The position numbers were made by a program, and so were the translations under genes. DNA of 64,000 nt from Mycobacterium sp. AZCC_0083 (GTDB taxonomy: Bacteria > Actinomycetota > Actinomycetes > Mycobacteriales > Mycobacteriaceae): contig NZ_JACHGP010000013.1 of the NCBI RefSeq assembly GCF_014202335.1, positions 178,849 to 242,848 of the forward strand, in the 5' to 3' direction. The notes under the pieces were generated by a model. The model had not been told where the DNA came from, searched no databases, and saw nothing but the letters and a program-made list of their open reading frames with translations. Positions 16,869 to 25,395 of this stretch are shown one piece after another; the first letter of the stretch is position 1, and every line of letters starts with the position of its first letter.

Positions 16869-17582
16869 ATGACTCAGCAGGATTCAACAACCACCGCCAC
16901 CGCCATGCCCCCCGTGGTCGATCAGGACACGTGGCGCACGGCTCTCGAGGAGCTGCGGCGCCGGGAAAAGGCCGCCACCAAGGAGCTGGATGCGATCGCC
17001 GCACAGCGCCGCAGGCTGCCGATGGTCGAGATGCCCGATTACACGTTGATCGGCGCGGACGGGCCCGTCCGGCTGGTCGACCTGTTCGAGGGCCGCTCGC
17101 AACTCATCGTCTACAACCACATGTGGTCCGACGGGGCCGAGTGGCAGTGCGGTGGCTGCACGAGCCTCACGTCGCAGTGGGACCGCCTGGACTTCCTCGA
17201 CCCCTACGACGCCCGCTTCGTCGTGGTCACCAACGGACCGATCGACGAAGCGCTGGCGTACCGCAACAAGGTCGGCAACAAGATGACCTGGTACTCGTCA
17301 TCGGACAGCTCGTTCGCCGCCGATGTCGACGCACCTCCCGGCGGAGGCTTCGGCGCCAACGTCTTCCTGCGCGACGGGGACACCGTGTACCGCACCTGGC
17401 ACACCAACGGACGCGGTTGCGAGCAGCTCACCCTGACGTTCGCGTTGGTCGACGCGTTGCCGTGGGGCCGCCAGGAGGAATGGCAGGACTCGCCCGAGGG
17501 CTGGCCGTCGAGGCCGACGTACTCCGGCTGGCTCGACTCCCCCGACATCGCGCGGTTCTACGGACCGGGATCCGACGCATGA
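16869..17582 (+). CDS. DUF899 family thioredoxin-fold protein
   Basis: A 237-residue DUF899 protein. The family core LIVYNHMWSDGAEWQCGGCTS carries a Cys-Gly-Gly-Cys pair at about residues 95-98, in the place of a thioredoxin redox motif, followed by DPYDARFVVVTNGPI. GAGAGGAAG precedes the ATG. DUF899 proteins are uncharacterised but predicted redox-active. The next gene overlaps by 4 bases (ATGA), so both are translated from one mRNA. Confidence 0.88.
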   Translation: MTQQDSTTTATAMPPVVDQDTWRTALEELRRREKAATKELDAIAAQRRRLPMVEMPDYTLIGADGPVRLVDLFEGRSQLIVYNHMWSDGAEWQCGGCTSLTSQWDRLDFLDPYDARFVVVTNGPIDEALAYRNKVGNKMTWYSSSDSSFAADVDAPPGGGFGANVFLRDGDTVYRTWHTNGRGCEQLTLTFALVDALPWGRQEEWQDSPEGWPSRPTYSGWLDSPDIARFYGPGSDA

Positions 17583-18055
17583 CCGCGGCGACCGACGAGC
17601 GCTATGTCGTCACCCGCACCATCGCCGCCACCCCTGCCGAGATCTTCGCCGTCCTTGCCGACCCGACCCGCCACAAGGACACCGAACCCGGCGACTGGGT
17701 CCGCGACGCCGTGGACCCCGACCCGGTCACGGCATCCGGCCAAATGTTCGCAGTGAACATGTATCTGGAGCAGGCCGGTGGGCACTACGTGATGCACAAC
17801 GTGGTGACCGAGTTCGACGAGGATCGGACCATCGGCTGGCTTCCTGGACAATTGGACGAATCGGGCAAGCACAGTCCCGGCGGCTGGACGTGGCGCTACG
17901 ACCTCACCCCCAATGGCGCGGGTACCGACGTCACGCTCACCTACGACTGGAGTGGAACGGTGCAGGAGTTCCGCGACACCGTCGGGGTGCCGGTGTTCGG
18001 CGACGACTTCATCGCTGCGTCGCTGGCGACGCTGGAGCGCACCGTCTCCCAGTAG
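17579..18055 (+). CDS. SRPBCC-family (START/Bet v1-like) protein
   Basis: A 158-residue single-domain SRPBCC protein starting in an ATGA overlap with the DUF899 gene. The N-terminal pattern YVVTRTIAATPAEIFAVLAD and C-terminal helix DDFIAASLATLERTVSQ are typical of polyketide-cyclase/ligand-binding members. A lipid or aromatic ligand is plausible but unidentified. Translational coupling suggests it works with the DUF899 redox protein. Confidence 0.85.
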   Translation: MTAATDERYVVTRTIAATPAEIFAVLADPTRHKDTEPGDWVRDAVDPDPVTASGQMFAVNMYLEQAGGHYVMHNVVTEFDEDRTIGWLPGQLDESGKHSPGGWTWRYDLTPNGAGTDVTLTYDWSGTVQEFRDTVGVPVFGDDFIAASLATLERTVSQ

Positions 18056-18231
18056 TGTCTGCCGACTGGCAGCGGATGACAGCTGGCATTGGTTTCATCC
18101 TCCAACATCACAAGACGACTACCCGACGTAGCGGCCGGTGGTCGGACTGTTCCCAGCGACCGTGAAGCCGCTTGCCAGCCACCGCGTGTTCGATTGAGAA
18201 GAACCGCGGTCAAGTGAAAGGGTGCACTCCT

Positions 18232-18816
18232 GTGTCCACGACCCTCGACGCCCCCTCGGCAGCAGATTCGTCCCGGAGCAGCACACGTCCCGCAGTCTTC
18301 GGCCGACGCTGGCTGCGGGGCGCCGCGGTGGTGCGCATCCTGTTCGGAGTGCTCTGGGCCTGCGACGCGAGTTTCAAATGGCTGCCCGGTTTCATCCACG
18401 GGCAGACCCTGCACGACGAGCTCGGCAAGGTCTCTCAGGTCAACACGCCCGTCATTCACCAGTGGCTGGCGCTGACGAACATGGTCGGCATGGCCAATCC
18501 GCCCGTCTTCGCGGTGGTGATCGCGATCATCGAAACGCTCGCGGCCCTCGCCATCATCTTCGGGGTGCTGTCGAACGCCGCGTTCGTCGGCTCGGCGATC
18601 CTCTCGTTCAGCATCTGGTCGGGTGTCGAGGCTTTCCACTTGCCCTTCCATTCCGGGATGACAGATCTCGGGCCTTCGGTCGGCTACATCTTCGCGTCAC
18701 TCGCCCTGTTCTTCGCGGCGGCCGGCTCCACCTGGAGCGTCGACAGCTGGCTGCGCCCGCATCTCGGAGCATTCGCCTGGCTGGCAGCGCCCGCCGTCGA
18801 GGCTCGCGGCGCCTGA
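18232..18816 (+). CDS. DoxX/DoxD-like integral membrane protein
   Basis: A 194-residue protein with four predicted membrane spans (around RGAAVVRILFGVLWACDASF, PPVFAVVIAIIETLAALAII, FVGSAILSFSIWSG and VGYIFASLALFFAAAG). GTG 18232 follows GAAAGGG at 18217-18223; an upstream in-frame ATG at 18172 lacks a site. DoxX-family proteins are quinone- or thiol-linked membrane proteins associated with oxidative stress control. Specific role unknown. Bases 18056-18231 hold no gene. Confidence 0.82.
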   Translation: MSTTLDAPSAADSSRSSTRPAVFGRRWLRGAAVVRILFGVLWACDASFKWLPGFIHGQTLHDELGKVSQVNTPVIHQWLALTNMVGMANPPVFAVVIAIIETLAALAIIFGVLSNAAFVGSAILSFSIWSGVEAFHLPFHSGMTDLGPSVGYIFASLALFFAAAGSTWSVDSWLRPHLGAFAWLAAPAVEARGA

Positions 18817-18921
18817 TCGATCGGGGACGGATCGATCGACGCGTCAACAGGATGACGCCGGTGCGACGGACGGGGACTGTGCACCGAGATCCTGGTGCGG
18901 GCTGCCGAACAGACCTGGTAG

Positions 18922-19791
18922 TCAGTCGACGTACTCCACGGTGCCGTCGTCGAGCACCACTCGGGCGTTCGAGCCGTCGGCCTCCGCCGCCTCGGTGCGG
19001 AACACCGCGTGGCCGGGCTCGGTCTTCCAGACCGACGTGGTCAGCGTCTCGCCGGGGAACACCGGTGAGGTGAAGCGCGCGCCGACGGCCCTGATCTTCG
19101 TGGCGTCGCCGCCACCGAGTTCGGCGACGAGCACGCGGCCCGCGACGCCATAGGTGCACAGCCCGTGCAGGATTGGCTTGGGGAACCCGGCAAGGTTCTG
19201 CGCGAACCACGGGTCGCTGTGCAGCGGGTTGCGGTCGCCGGACAACCGGTAGATCAGCGGCTGATCCTCGGTGGTGGGCAGCGCCACCTTGGCGTCGGCT
19301 TCGCGGTCGGGGAACACCGGAGCGACGGGCCGCTCGCCCGGCTGGCCGCCGAAGCCGCCCTCGCCGCGGATCACCGCGGTGGACACCGACTCGGCGACCA
19401 CCTCGCCGGTGTCGGGGTCGGTGCCGATGCCCTTGAACACCAGGATGGCGTTCTTGCCCGCGCCCTTGTCCTGGATGTCGACGACCTCGGAGTGCACGTT
19501 CAATTTGCCGGACGGCGGCAGCGGCGCATGCAGTCGAATCTGCTGCGAACCGTGCAGCAACATGCCGAAGTTGAACGTGCCGACCTCACCGACCGCACCC
19601 CATGCGGGGCAGGCGATGACGGCGTAGGTGGGCAGCACCTGCTGCTCGATGTCGTGGCTGTTCTCGGTGGTGAAGGCCAGATCCTTGGTGCCTGCGCCAA
19701 CGCCCAACGCGTACAGCAGGGTGTCGCGTTCGGTCCATGCGAAGGGTTCCGGTGCGGTCTTGGCACCGATGGCGTCCGGGTTGATCGGCAT
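18922..19791 (-). CDS. htdY: MaoC-type (R)-specific 3-hydroxyacyl-thioester dehydratase HtdY
   Basis: A 289-residue double hot-dog hydratase. The hydratase-2 motif YRLSGDRNPLHSDPWFA (Asp and His catalytic) lies at about residues 185-201, followed by GFPKPILHGLCTYGVAGR. ATG 19791 is preceded by GGGAGA; an in-frame upstream ATG at 19854 has no site. The length and neighbourhood (acrA1, iunH downstream) match Rv3389c. HtdY hydrates/dehydrates long-chain acyl thioesters in fatty- or mycolic-acid-linked metabolism. It is divergent from acrA1 (123 bases between). Confidence 0.9.
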   Translation of the reverse strand: MPINPDAIGAKTAPEPFAWTERDTLLYALGVGAGTKDLAFTTENSHDIEQQVLPTYAVIACPAWGAVGEVGTFNFGMLLHGSQQIRLHAPLPPSGKLNVHSEVVDIQDKGAGKNAILVFKGIGTDPDTGEVVAESVSTAVIRGEGGFGGQPGERPVAPVFPDREADAKVALPTTEDQPLIYRLSGDRNPLHSDPWFAQNLAGFPKPILHGLCTYGVAGRVLVAELGGGDATKIRAVGARFTSPVFPGETLTTSVWKTEPGHAVFRTEAAEADGSNARVVLDDGTVEYVD

Positions 19792-19914
19792 TCGTCTCTC
19801 CCTAGAAGTCTGAGGTGGCTGTGACGGACGATAGCCGCCGCCGCGGGCCGGCACGAGGGCACGTCCCCTCGATCAAGTCACACCGTGTTGACCTTTGCCC
19901 GACAAGGGGTGACC

Positions 19915-21945
19915 ATGGCTCGCATGCGCTATGTCGTTACCGGCGGTACCGGGTTTATTGGTCGCCGCGTCGTGTCCCGAATTCTGACCCGCGGCGATGA
20001 CCCCGCAGTGTGGGTGCTGGTGCGCCGGGAGTCCCTCGCGCGGTTCGAGCGCCTCGCCAAAGAATGGGGCGACCGAGTGAAGCCGCTGGTCGGCGACCTG
20101 ACCCAGCCCGACCTGGGGATCACCGACGAGTCGTGCGCCGAGCTCGGCGACGTCGACCACGTGGTGCACTGCGCCGCGATCTACGACATCACCGTCGACG
20201 AGGACACCCAGCGCGCCGCGAACGTCGACGGCACGCGTGCGGTGATCGACCTCGCCAAACGGCTCGACGCGACGTTGCACCACGTGTCGTCGATCGCGGT
20301 CGCGGGCAGCTTCCCCGGCGAGTACACCGAGGACGACTTCGACGTCGCGCAGGACCTCCCGACCCCGTATCACCAGACCAAGTTCGAGGCCGAGATGCTG
20401 GTGCGCTCGGCGCCCGGCCTGCGGATGCGGATCTACCGGCCCGCCGTGGTCGTCGGCGACTCACGCACCGGCGAGATGGACAAGGTCGATGGCCCGTACT
20501 ACTTCTTCGGCTTGCTCGCGAAGCTGGCACACCTGCCGAAGTTCACCCCGATCGTGCTGCCCGACACCGGCCGCACCAACCTCGTCCCCGTCGACTTCGT
20601 CGTCGATGCACTCACCGAGCTGATGCACGTCGATGGGTGGGACGGCAAGACCTTCCACCTGACCGCGCCGAAGACCATCGGCCTGCGCGGCATCTACCGC
20701 GGAGTGGCCAAGGAGGCCGGGCTGCCGACGCTGCGTGGGTCGCTTCCTGGCTCGGTGGCCGCCCCGTTCCTGAAGGCCACCGGTCGGGCGAAGATCGTGC
20801 GCAACATGACGGCCACCCAGCTCGGCATCCCAGGGGAGATTCTCGACGTCGTCGACCTGGCTCCCACCTTCACCTCGGACAACACCGTAGAGGCGTTGCA
20901 GGGCAAGGGAATCAGTGTTCCCGAGTTCCGCACCTATGCGCCGAAGCTGTGGCGGTACTGGGCCGAACACCTCGACGTCGACCGTGCGCGTCGCGACGAC
21001 CCGAAGGGTCCGCTGGTCGGGCGCCACGTCATCATCACCGGTGCGTCGAGCGGCATCGGACGTGCGTCGGCGGTCGCGGTCGCGGAGCGCGGGGCGACGG
21101 TGTTCGCGCTCGCACGCAGCGCCGAGGCGCTCGACGACCTGGTAGCCGAGATCCGCGAATTCGGTGGTTCCGCTTACGCATTCACGTGCGACGTCACCGA
21201 CTCGGCGTCGGTGGAGCACACCGTCAAGGACATTCTCGGCAGGTTCGGGCACGTCGACTACCTGGTCAACAACGCCGGTCGGTCGATCCGCCGGTCGGTT
21301 TCCGCGTCCACCGACCGGTTGCACGACTACGAACGCGTGATGGCCGTCAACTACTTCGGTTCGGTGCGCATGGTTCTCGCGCTGCTGCCGCACTGGCGGG
21401 AGCGCCGGTTCGGTCACGTGGTGAACGTGTCCAGCGCTGGCGTGCAGGCGATCAGCCCGAAGTACAGCGCCTACATCCCGAGCAAGGCGGCACTCGACGC
21501 GTTCGCCGATGTGGTCGGCACCGAGACGCTTTCGGACCACATCACGTTCACCAGCATCCACATGCCGTTGGTCAAGACGCCGATGATCGCGCCGTCACGA
21601 CGGCTGAACCCGATGCCGCCGATCACCGCTGAGCACGCCGCGGCGATGGTGGTGCGCGGTCTGGTGGAGAAACCCGCGCGGATCGACACCCCTGCCGGCA
21701 CGCTGGCCGACATCGGCACCTACTTCACCCCGAAGCTGACCCGTCGTGTGCTGCACCAGCTCTACCTCGGGTATCCCGACTCGGCAGCTGCCCGCGGTGT
21801 CCTGCCTGCCGGCGAGCCGGAGACCACCGAGGCGGATCGCCCTGCCCGGCGACCCAAGCGGCCTGCACGTAGTGCCGTCTCGAAGATGCGGATGCCGGGT
21901 CCCATCATGCGGGCCGTGCGCCTGGTGCCCGGTGTGCACTGGTAA
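19915..21945 (+). CDS. acrA1: Fused fatty acyl-CoA reductase / short-chain dehydrogenase AcrA1
   Basis: The 676-residue protein joins two Rossmann domains. The N-terminal extended SDR (thioester-reductase-like) starts MRYVVTGGTGFIGRRVV and has catalytic YHQTK; the C-terminal classical SDR starts HVIITGASSGIGRASAVAVA near residue 365 and has YSAYIPSK. Such fusions reduce long-chain acyl-CoA to aldehyde/alcohol with NADPH. ATG 19915 has AAGGGG 8 bases upstream, but ATG 19924 would fit M. tuberculosis Rv3391 better; the difference is three residues. iunH starts directly after its stop. Confidence 0.9.
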   Translation: MARMRYVVTGGTGFIGRRVVSRILTRGDDPAVWVLVRRESLARFERLAKEWGDRVKPLVGDLTQPDLGITDESCAELGDVDHVVHCAAIYDITVDEDTQRAANVDGTRAVIDLAKRLDATLHHVSSIAVAGSFPGEYTEDDFDVAQDLPTPYHQTKFEAEMLVRSAPGLRMRIYRPAVVVGDSRTGEMDKVDGPYYFFGLLAKLAHLPKFTPIVLPDTGRTNLVPVDFVVDALTELMHVDGWDGKTFHLTAPKTIGLRGIYRGVAKEAGLPTLRGSLPGSVAAPFLKATGRAKIVRNMTATQLGIPGEILDVVDLAPTFTSDNTVEALQGKGISVPEFRTYAPKLWRYWAEHLDVDRARRDDPKGPLVGRHVIITGASSGIGRASAVAVAERGATVFALARSAEALDDLVAEIREFGGSAYAFTCDVTDSASVEHTVKDILGRFGHVDYLVNNAGRSIRRSVSASTDRLHDYERVMAVNYFGSVRMVLALLPHWRERRFGHVVNVSSAGVQAISPKYSAYIPSKAALDAFADVVGTETLSDHITFTSIHMPLVKTPMIAPSRRLNPMPPITAEHAAAMVVRGLVEKPARIDTPAGTLADIGTYFTPKLTRRVLHQLYLGYPDSAAARGVLPAGEPETTEADRPARRPKRPARSAVSKMRMPGPIMRAVRLVPGVHW

Positions 21946-23046
21946 GTGAGCGGCCTTATCGTTGGCGGCGTGACAGGGGCGGCCTTGCCGGGTGATGGCT
22001 CTTCGACTCGGCTGCCGGTCTTCGCGGATGTCGATACCGGCGTCGACGACGCCATGGCGCTGGCCTATCTGCTGGCCAGCCCCGACGCCGAATTGGTTGG
22101 CATCGCCTCGACCGGAGGAAACGTGCCGGTCAAGCAGGTCTGCGTCAACAACCTTGGACTGCTCGACCTGTGTCACGCGTCCGGGATTCCGGTGTCCAAG
22201 GGAGCCGACCAGCCGCTGATCGAGCCGCTGCGCACCGCCGAGGACACCCACGGTCCCGAAGGGCTCGGCTATGCCCAGCTGCCTGCCAGCGATGGGCGAC
22301 TCACCGACTACGACTCCGCCCATGCCTGGGTGCGCGCGGCCCGCGAGCATCCTGGCGAGCTGATCGGGTTGGCCACCGGTCCGCTGACCAACCTGGCGCT
22401 GGCAACGCGGATCGAGCCCGCCCTGCCCAGGCTGCTGCGGCGGCTGGTGATCATGGGCGGCGCGTTCGACTATCGCGGCAACACCACGCCGGTGGCCGAG
22501 TGGAACATCAGCGTCGACCCCGAGTCGGCAGCGGAGGTGTTCACCGTCTGGGGTGCGGCGTGGGGCCTGGACATGCCGACACATCTGCCGATCGTGTTGG
22601 GGCTGAACGTCACCGAGAACATCGCGATGACACCGTCGATACTGAGCAGGCTGTCCGGCGCCGCCGACTCGGCCACCACGCCGATGAGCGTGCTCGACGA
22701 TCGCGGCACCCGCTCGGCGGCGACCAACCCGCTGATCCGGGTACTCGAGGATGCGATGCGGTTCTACTTCGAGTTCCACTTCGACCAGGGCGAGGGGTTT
22801 CTCGCGCATCTGCACGACCCGCTCGCCGCCGCGGTGGCGCTGGATCCCGATCTGGTTCGCTACCGGCAGGCCACCATCGACGTCGAGCTGGCAGGCACCC
22901 TGACCCGTGGCATGACCGTGGCCGACTGGAACGGACATTGGGGCCGACATCCCAACGCGCACATCGGCGTCGAGGTGGATCCGGACGCGTTCTTCGACCG
23001 GTTCATCGCCCGGGTGGGCACCTTTGCGCGGGAACTCGATCACTGA
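21946..23046 (+). CDS. iunH: Nucleoside hydrolase IunH
   Basis: A 366-residue nucleoside hydrolase with the calcium-binding signature FADVDTGVDDAMAL (residues 26-39) and late motifs VIMGGAFDYRGNTTPVAEWN. It cleaves the N-glycosidic bond of ribonucleosides for salvage. GTG 21946 directly abuts the acrA1 stop; it gives a 24-residue extension before the conserved strand, which starts later in Rv3393, so a downstream non-ATG start is possible. The acrA1-iunH order resembles Rv3391-Rv3393 without the cyclopropane synthase cmaA1 between. Confidence 0.88.
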   Translation: MSGLIVGGVTGAALPGDGSSTRLPVFADVDTGVDDAMALAYLLASPDAELVGIASTGGNVPVKQVCVNNLGLLDLCHASGIPVSKGADQPLIEPLRTAEDTHGPEGLGYAQLPASDGRLTDYDSAHAWVRAAREHPGELIGLATGPLTNLALATRIEPALPRLLRRLVIMGGAFDYRGNTTPVAEWNISVDPESAAEVFTVWGAAWGLDMPTHLPIVLGLNVTENIAMTPSILSRLSGAADSATTPMSVLDDRGTRSAATNPLIRVLEDAMRFYFEFHFDQGEGFLAHLHDPLAAAVALDPDLVRYRQATIDVELAGTLTRGMTVADWNGHWGRHPNAHIGVEVDPDAFFDRFIARVGTFARELDH

Positions 23047-23708
23047 GTGGCGGGCGCCGGCAATGGGACGAGCCGGAGAAAGCGCGCAATGACGGCAGTT
23101 TCGCCGCCGACCGACGCCTCGCCGGCGCGCACCGCGTCGTCGAGGGAACGCCCTCCGTAGAGCAACGCAGCCAGCGTCGATCGATCGGTGTCCAGCGTCG
23201 CGCTCGGGTGTTCGGCCTCGCCGCGCGACACATGCAGCTTGCCGTCGGCGACCTCGACGATGAATCGGTTATCGTTGAGTGACAACATAATCGTCGCGCT
23301 GAACCCTTGCGCTGCTTGGGGATTGAACAGCGCCCGCAGCGATAGGACGAGGGAGTCGACGCTGCTATCGGCCGCCGGATTCAGCGACGCCGAGCGGCTG
23401 CCCCACTGGCCGAGCAGTGTAACCACCGGTTCGAGATCGGCGCCCCACTCTGTGAGCTCGTAGACGTCAGAGCCGGCAGGCGGTGGCAGTGTCCTTCGAC
23501 GTACGACGCCTGATTCCGCCAACTCGCGCAGTCGCTGGGCCAGGACGTCCGCGCTGGCCCCTGGCATGCCTGCGCGCAGGTCGGTGAACCGCTTCGGGCC
23601 GAGCAGCAGTTCCCGCACGATCAACAGCGCCCATCGCTCGCCGATCAGGTCGAGCGAGTGCGCGACCGCGCAGCCCTCGTCGTACCTACGTTTTCCCACC
23701 ATCGGCAT
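23040..23708 (-). CDS. HxlR-family regulator with C-terminal SCP2-like domain
   Basis: A 222-residue protein. The HxlR winged helix occupies about residues 5-105 (CAVAHSLDLIGERWALLIVR, ELLLGPKRFTDL), and the C-terminal 100 residues resemble a sterol-carrier (SCP2) domain. ATG 23708 is chosen for GGTAGG upstream; an ATG two codons later is equally possible. It is divergent from a small membrane protein gene and overlaps the iunH 3' end by 7 bases. HxlR regulators often respond to aldehydes or redox state; the SCP2 part suggests a lipophilic ligand. Confidence 0.88.
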   Translation of the reverse strand: MPMVGKRRYDEGCAVAHSLDLIGERWALLIVRELLLGPKRFTDLRAGMPGASADVLAQRLRELAESGVVRRRTLPPPAGSDVYELTEWGADLEPVVTLLGQWGSRSASLNPAADSSVDSLVLSLRALFNPQAAQGFSATIMLSLNDNRFIVEVADGKLHVSRGEAEHPSATLDTDRSTLAALLYGGRSLDDAVRAGEASVGGETAVIARFLRLVPLPAPATQ

Positions 23709-23815
23709 GAGCCTACCAGCGCAATTGGTCAATCCATCTATCTAGTTGGTTTTTCCTACTAAATAGTCGTACAGTTCAACTATCAATGTTACTGATATCG
23801 AAAGGGCCACTGCCA

Positions 23816-24274
23816 ATGACTACGGACTCGCCGAGGAAGCTCGCGGCACTCAGCATCTTCCTGCGCATCTACGGCATTTTGACGCTGATCATCTTCAGCC
23901 TGCTCTTCGTGGGATTCATCGTTCAGACGCCCCTGCTAGCCGAACACGGCGGCGTACTGAATTGGACGATCTGGAACGATGTCCGGTTTGGCAACGAGCA
24001 TGCCCACGTCCCACCCATGCTGTTGCTCATCTACGTCGTCTGGGGCGTGTTCCTGCTCCGTGCAGCGAGCAATCCATCGGCCTATTCGTCGTTCCTCGCC
24101 TTCACGATGTGGGCGAACCTCGCGCACGGCCTACTCATGGCCGCGCAGGTCTTCACCGACGTCGATCGGTACTGGAGCAAATTCCTCACCGATATCCCGT
24201 TCGTGTTGATCCTTTCGCTCGGGATCTACCTGTGGCGCCCCCGCACGAAGGCGGACGAGCTTGCGCGGTCGTGA
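23816..24274 (+). CDS. Small four-helix membrane protein (DUF6632-like)
   Basis: A 152-residue protein with four hydrophobic segments, near IYGILTLIIFSLLFVGFIV, HVPPMLLLIYVVWGVFLL, FLAFTMWANLAHGLLMAA and IPFVLILSLGIYLW. ATG 23816 follows GAAAGGG at 23800-23806. It is divergent from the HxlR regulator and probably controlled by it. Function unknown. Confidence 0.78.
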   Translation: MTTDSPRKLAALSIFLRIYGILTLIIFSLLFVGFIVQTPLLAEHGGVLNWTIWNDVRFGNEHAHVPPMLLLIYVVWGVFLLRAASNPSAYSSFLAFTMWANLAHGLLMAAQVFTDVDRYWSKFLTDIPFVLILSLGIYLWRPRTKADELARS

Positions 24275-24416
24275 CCACTCTCATCCGGAAGCTCGTCAGA
24301 CCACCGGGTTCGGGTCCAGTCGGTCATTGAGATCGGGCTCGGTTGTGCGCTTACCTCCATGCCTCCAAGGTAGGAGCGTTACCGGACAGCCCCTGTCCCC
24401 TGATGGTCGTGCCGAA

Positions 24417-24464
24417 ACTGCGGGGAGATCGCGGATTTGGCTGAGGTCGCGATCTCCCCGCAGT
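24417..24464. terminator. Strong bidirectional hairpin between convergent genes
   Basis: A perfect 17-bp stem pairs 24417-24433 with 24448-24464 (core CGGGGAGATCGCG) around a 14-base loop. It lies between the stop of the membrane protein at 24274 and the ohr stop at 24491. There is no T-tract, but the location suggests termination in both directions. Confidence 0.7.
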
Positions 24465-24490
24465 GTCGGGAGCTCATTGGTTTCGGGGGC

Positions 24491-24913
24491 TCAGTCGTCG
24501 CTGACGACGAGCTTGACGTCGATGTTGCCGCGGGTGGCGTTGGAGTAGGGGCACACCTGGTGCGCCTTCTCCGTCAGCTCCACTGCTGTGTCATGGTCGA
24601 GGTTGGGTAGCGTGACCTCGAGTTCGACCGCAAGGCCGAAGCCGCCATTGTCGAGCTGACCGATCGAAACACGTGCGCCCACAGCGGAATCCGTGACGTC
24701 GGCCTTCGCCTGGCCGGCCACCAGCCGCAGGGCGGAGTGGAAACAGGCGGCGTAGCCGACGGCGAACAGCTGCTCGGGGTTGGTGCCGTTGCCGCTGCCA
24801 CCCATCTCCTTCGGAATCGCCAAGTCGAGGTCCAGCCTGCCGTCGGAGCTGCGGCCATGGCCGTCACGTCCTTCGCCAGTGGCCAATGCCTCAGCGGTGT
24901 AGAGGGTCTTCAT
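24491..24913 (-). CDS. ohr: Organic hydroperoxide resistance peroxiredoxin Ohr
   Basis: A 140-residue OsmC/Ohr-fold thiol peroxidase. The reactive Cys57 is in GYAACFHSAL and the resolving Cys121 in HQVCPYSNATRGN, with the usual Ohr start MKTLYTAEALATGEGRDG. Ohr reduces organic hydroperoxides using lipoyl-protein electrons. Its ATG overlaps the ohrR stop (ATGA), so ohrR-ohr form one transcript with the regulator first. A control dyad lies upstream of ohrR. Confidence 0.95.
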   Translation of the reverse strand: MKTLYTAEALATGEGRDGHGRSSDGRLDLDLAIPKEMGGSGNGTNPEQLFAVGYAACFHSALRLVAGQAKADVTDSAVGARVSIGQLDNGGFGLAVELEVTLPNLDHDTAVELTEKAHQVCPYSNATRGNIDVKLVVSDD

Positions 24914-25356
24914 GCGGATTCCTTTCGGTTGGATGCGTTGAGCGCATCGGTGAGATGACGGACCGCATCGCGCAGATCCGCGGCTTCTTGTTCGGTCATT
25001 CCGGTCGCGCTACCTAGCTCTTCCGGGATGCACTGGGCGCGGTCTTCGAGCCGCCTGCCTGCCGGGGTGAGCGTCACGTCGACCAGCCGCTCGTCGTCCC
25101 GCGATCGCTCGCGTCGCACGAATCCGTTGCCCTCCAAGCGCTTCAGCAACGGCGAGAGGGTGCCCGAGTCGAGCTGCAACCGCTCTCCGAGCCGTCCGAC
25201 GGTAACCCGCTCTTCTTCCCACAGCACCAGCATCACCAGGTACTGCGGATAGGTGAGGTTCATCTCGGTCAGCACTGGCCGGTACGCCGCCGTCATCGCC
25301 CGCGACGCCGAGTACAGGGCGAAGCAGAGCTGCTGATCGACGGGCATCGTGGCCAT
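24910..25356 (-). CDS. ohrR: MarR-family organic peroxide sensor OhrR
   Basis: A 148-residue MarR protein. The peroxide-sensing cysteine is Cys11 in DQQLCFALYSASRAMTAAYR, and the winged helix includes LGERLQLDSGTLSPLLKRLE. An in-frame start at 25374 lies within the operator and is rejected; ATG 25356 is used. OhrR represses ohr until its cysteine is oxidised. It starts the ohrR-ohr transcript. Confidence 0.92.
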   Translation of the reverse strand: MATMPVDQQLCFALYSASRAMTAAYRPVLTEMNLTYPQYLVMLVLWEEERVTVGRLGERLQLDSGTLSPLLKRLEGNGFVRRERSRDDERLVDVTLTPAGRRLEDRAQCIPEELGSATGMTEQEAADLRDAVRHLTDALNASNRKESA

Positions 25357-25370
25357 GCCGGAACTATAGC

Positions 25371-25387
25371 GCACAATTCAATTGTGC
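25371..25387. promoter_or_regulatory. OhrR operator dyad
   Basis: GCACAATT (25371-25378) and AATTGTGC (25380-25387) are perfect inverted repeats around one C. The AT-rich centre and position 15 bases before the ohrR start fit a MarR/OhrR site giving autoregulation. Confidence 0.8.
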
Positions 25388-25395
25388 ACAACTAA

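Noticed and set aside
20010..21632. A 540-codon frame within acrA1 in another frame
   Set aside because: Arg-rich shadow of the fused reductase.
25371..25374. ohrR start at 25374
   Set aside because: The codon is inside the operator palindrome, leaving no leader and no ribosome site.
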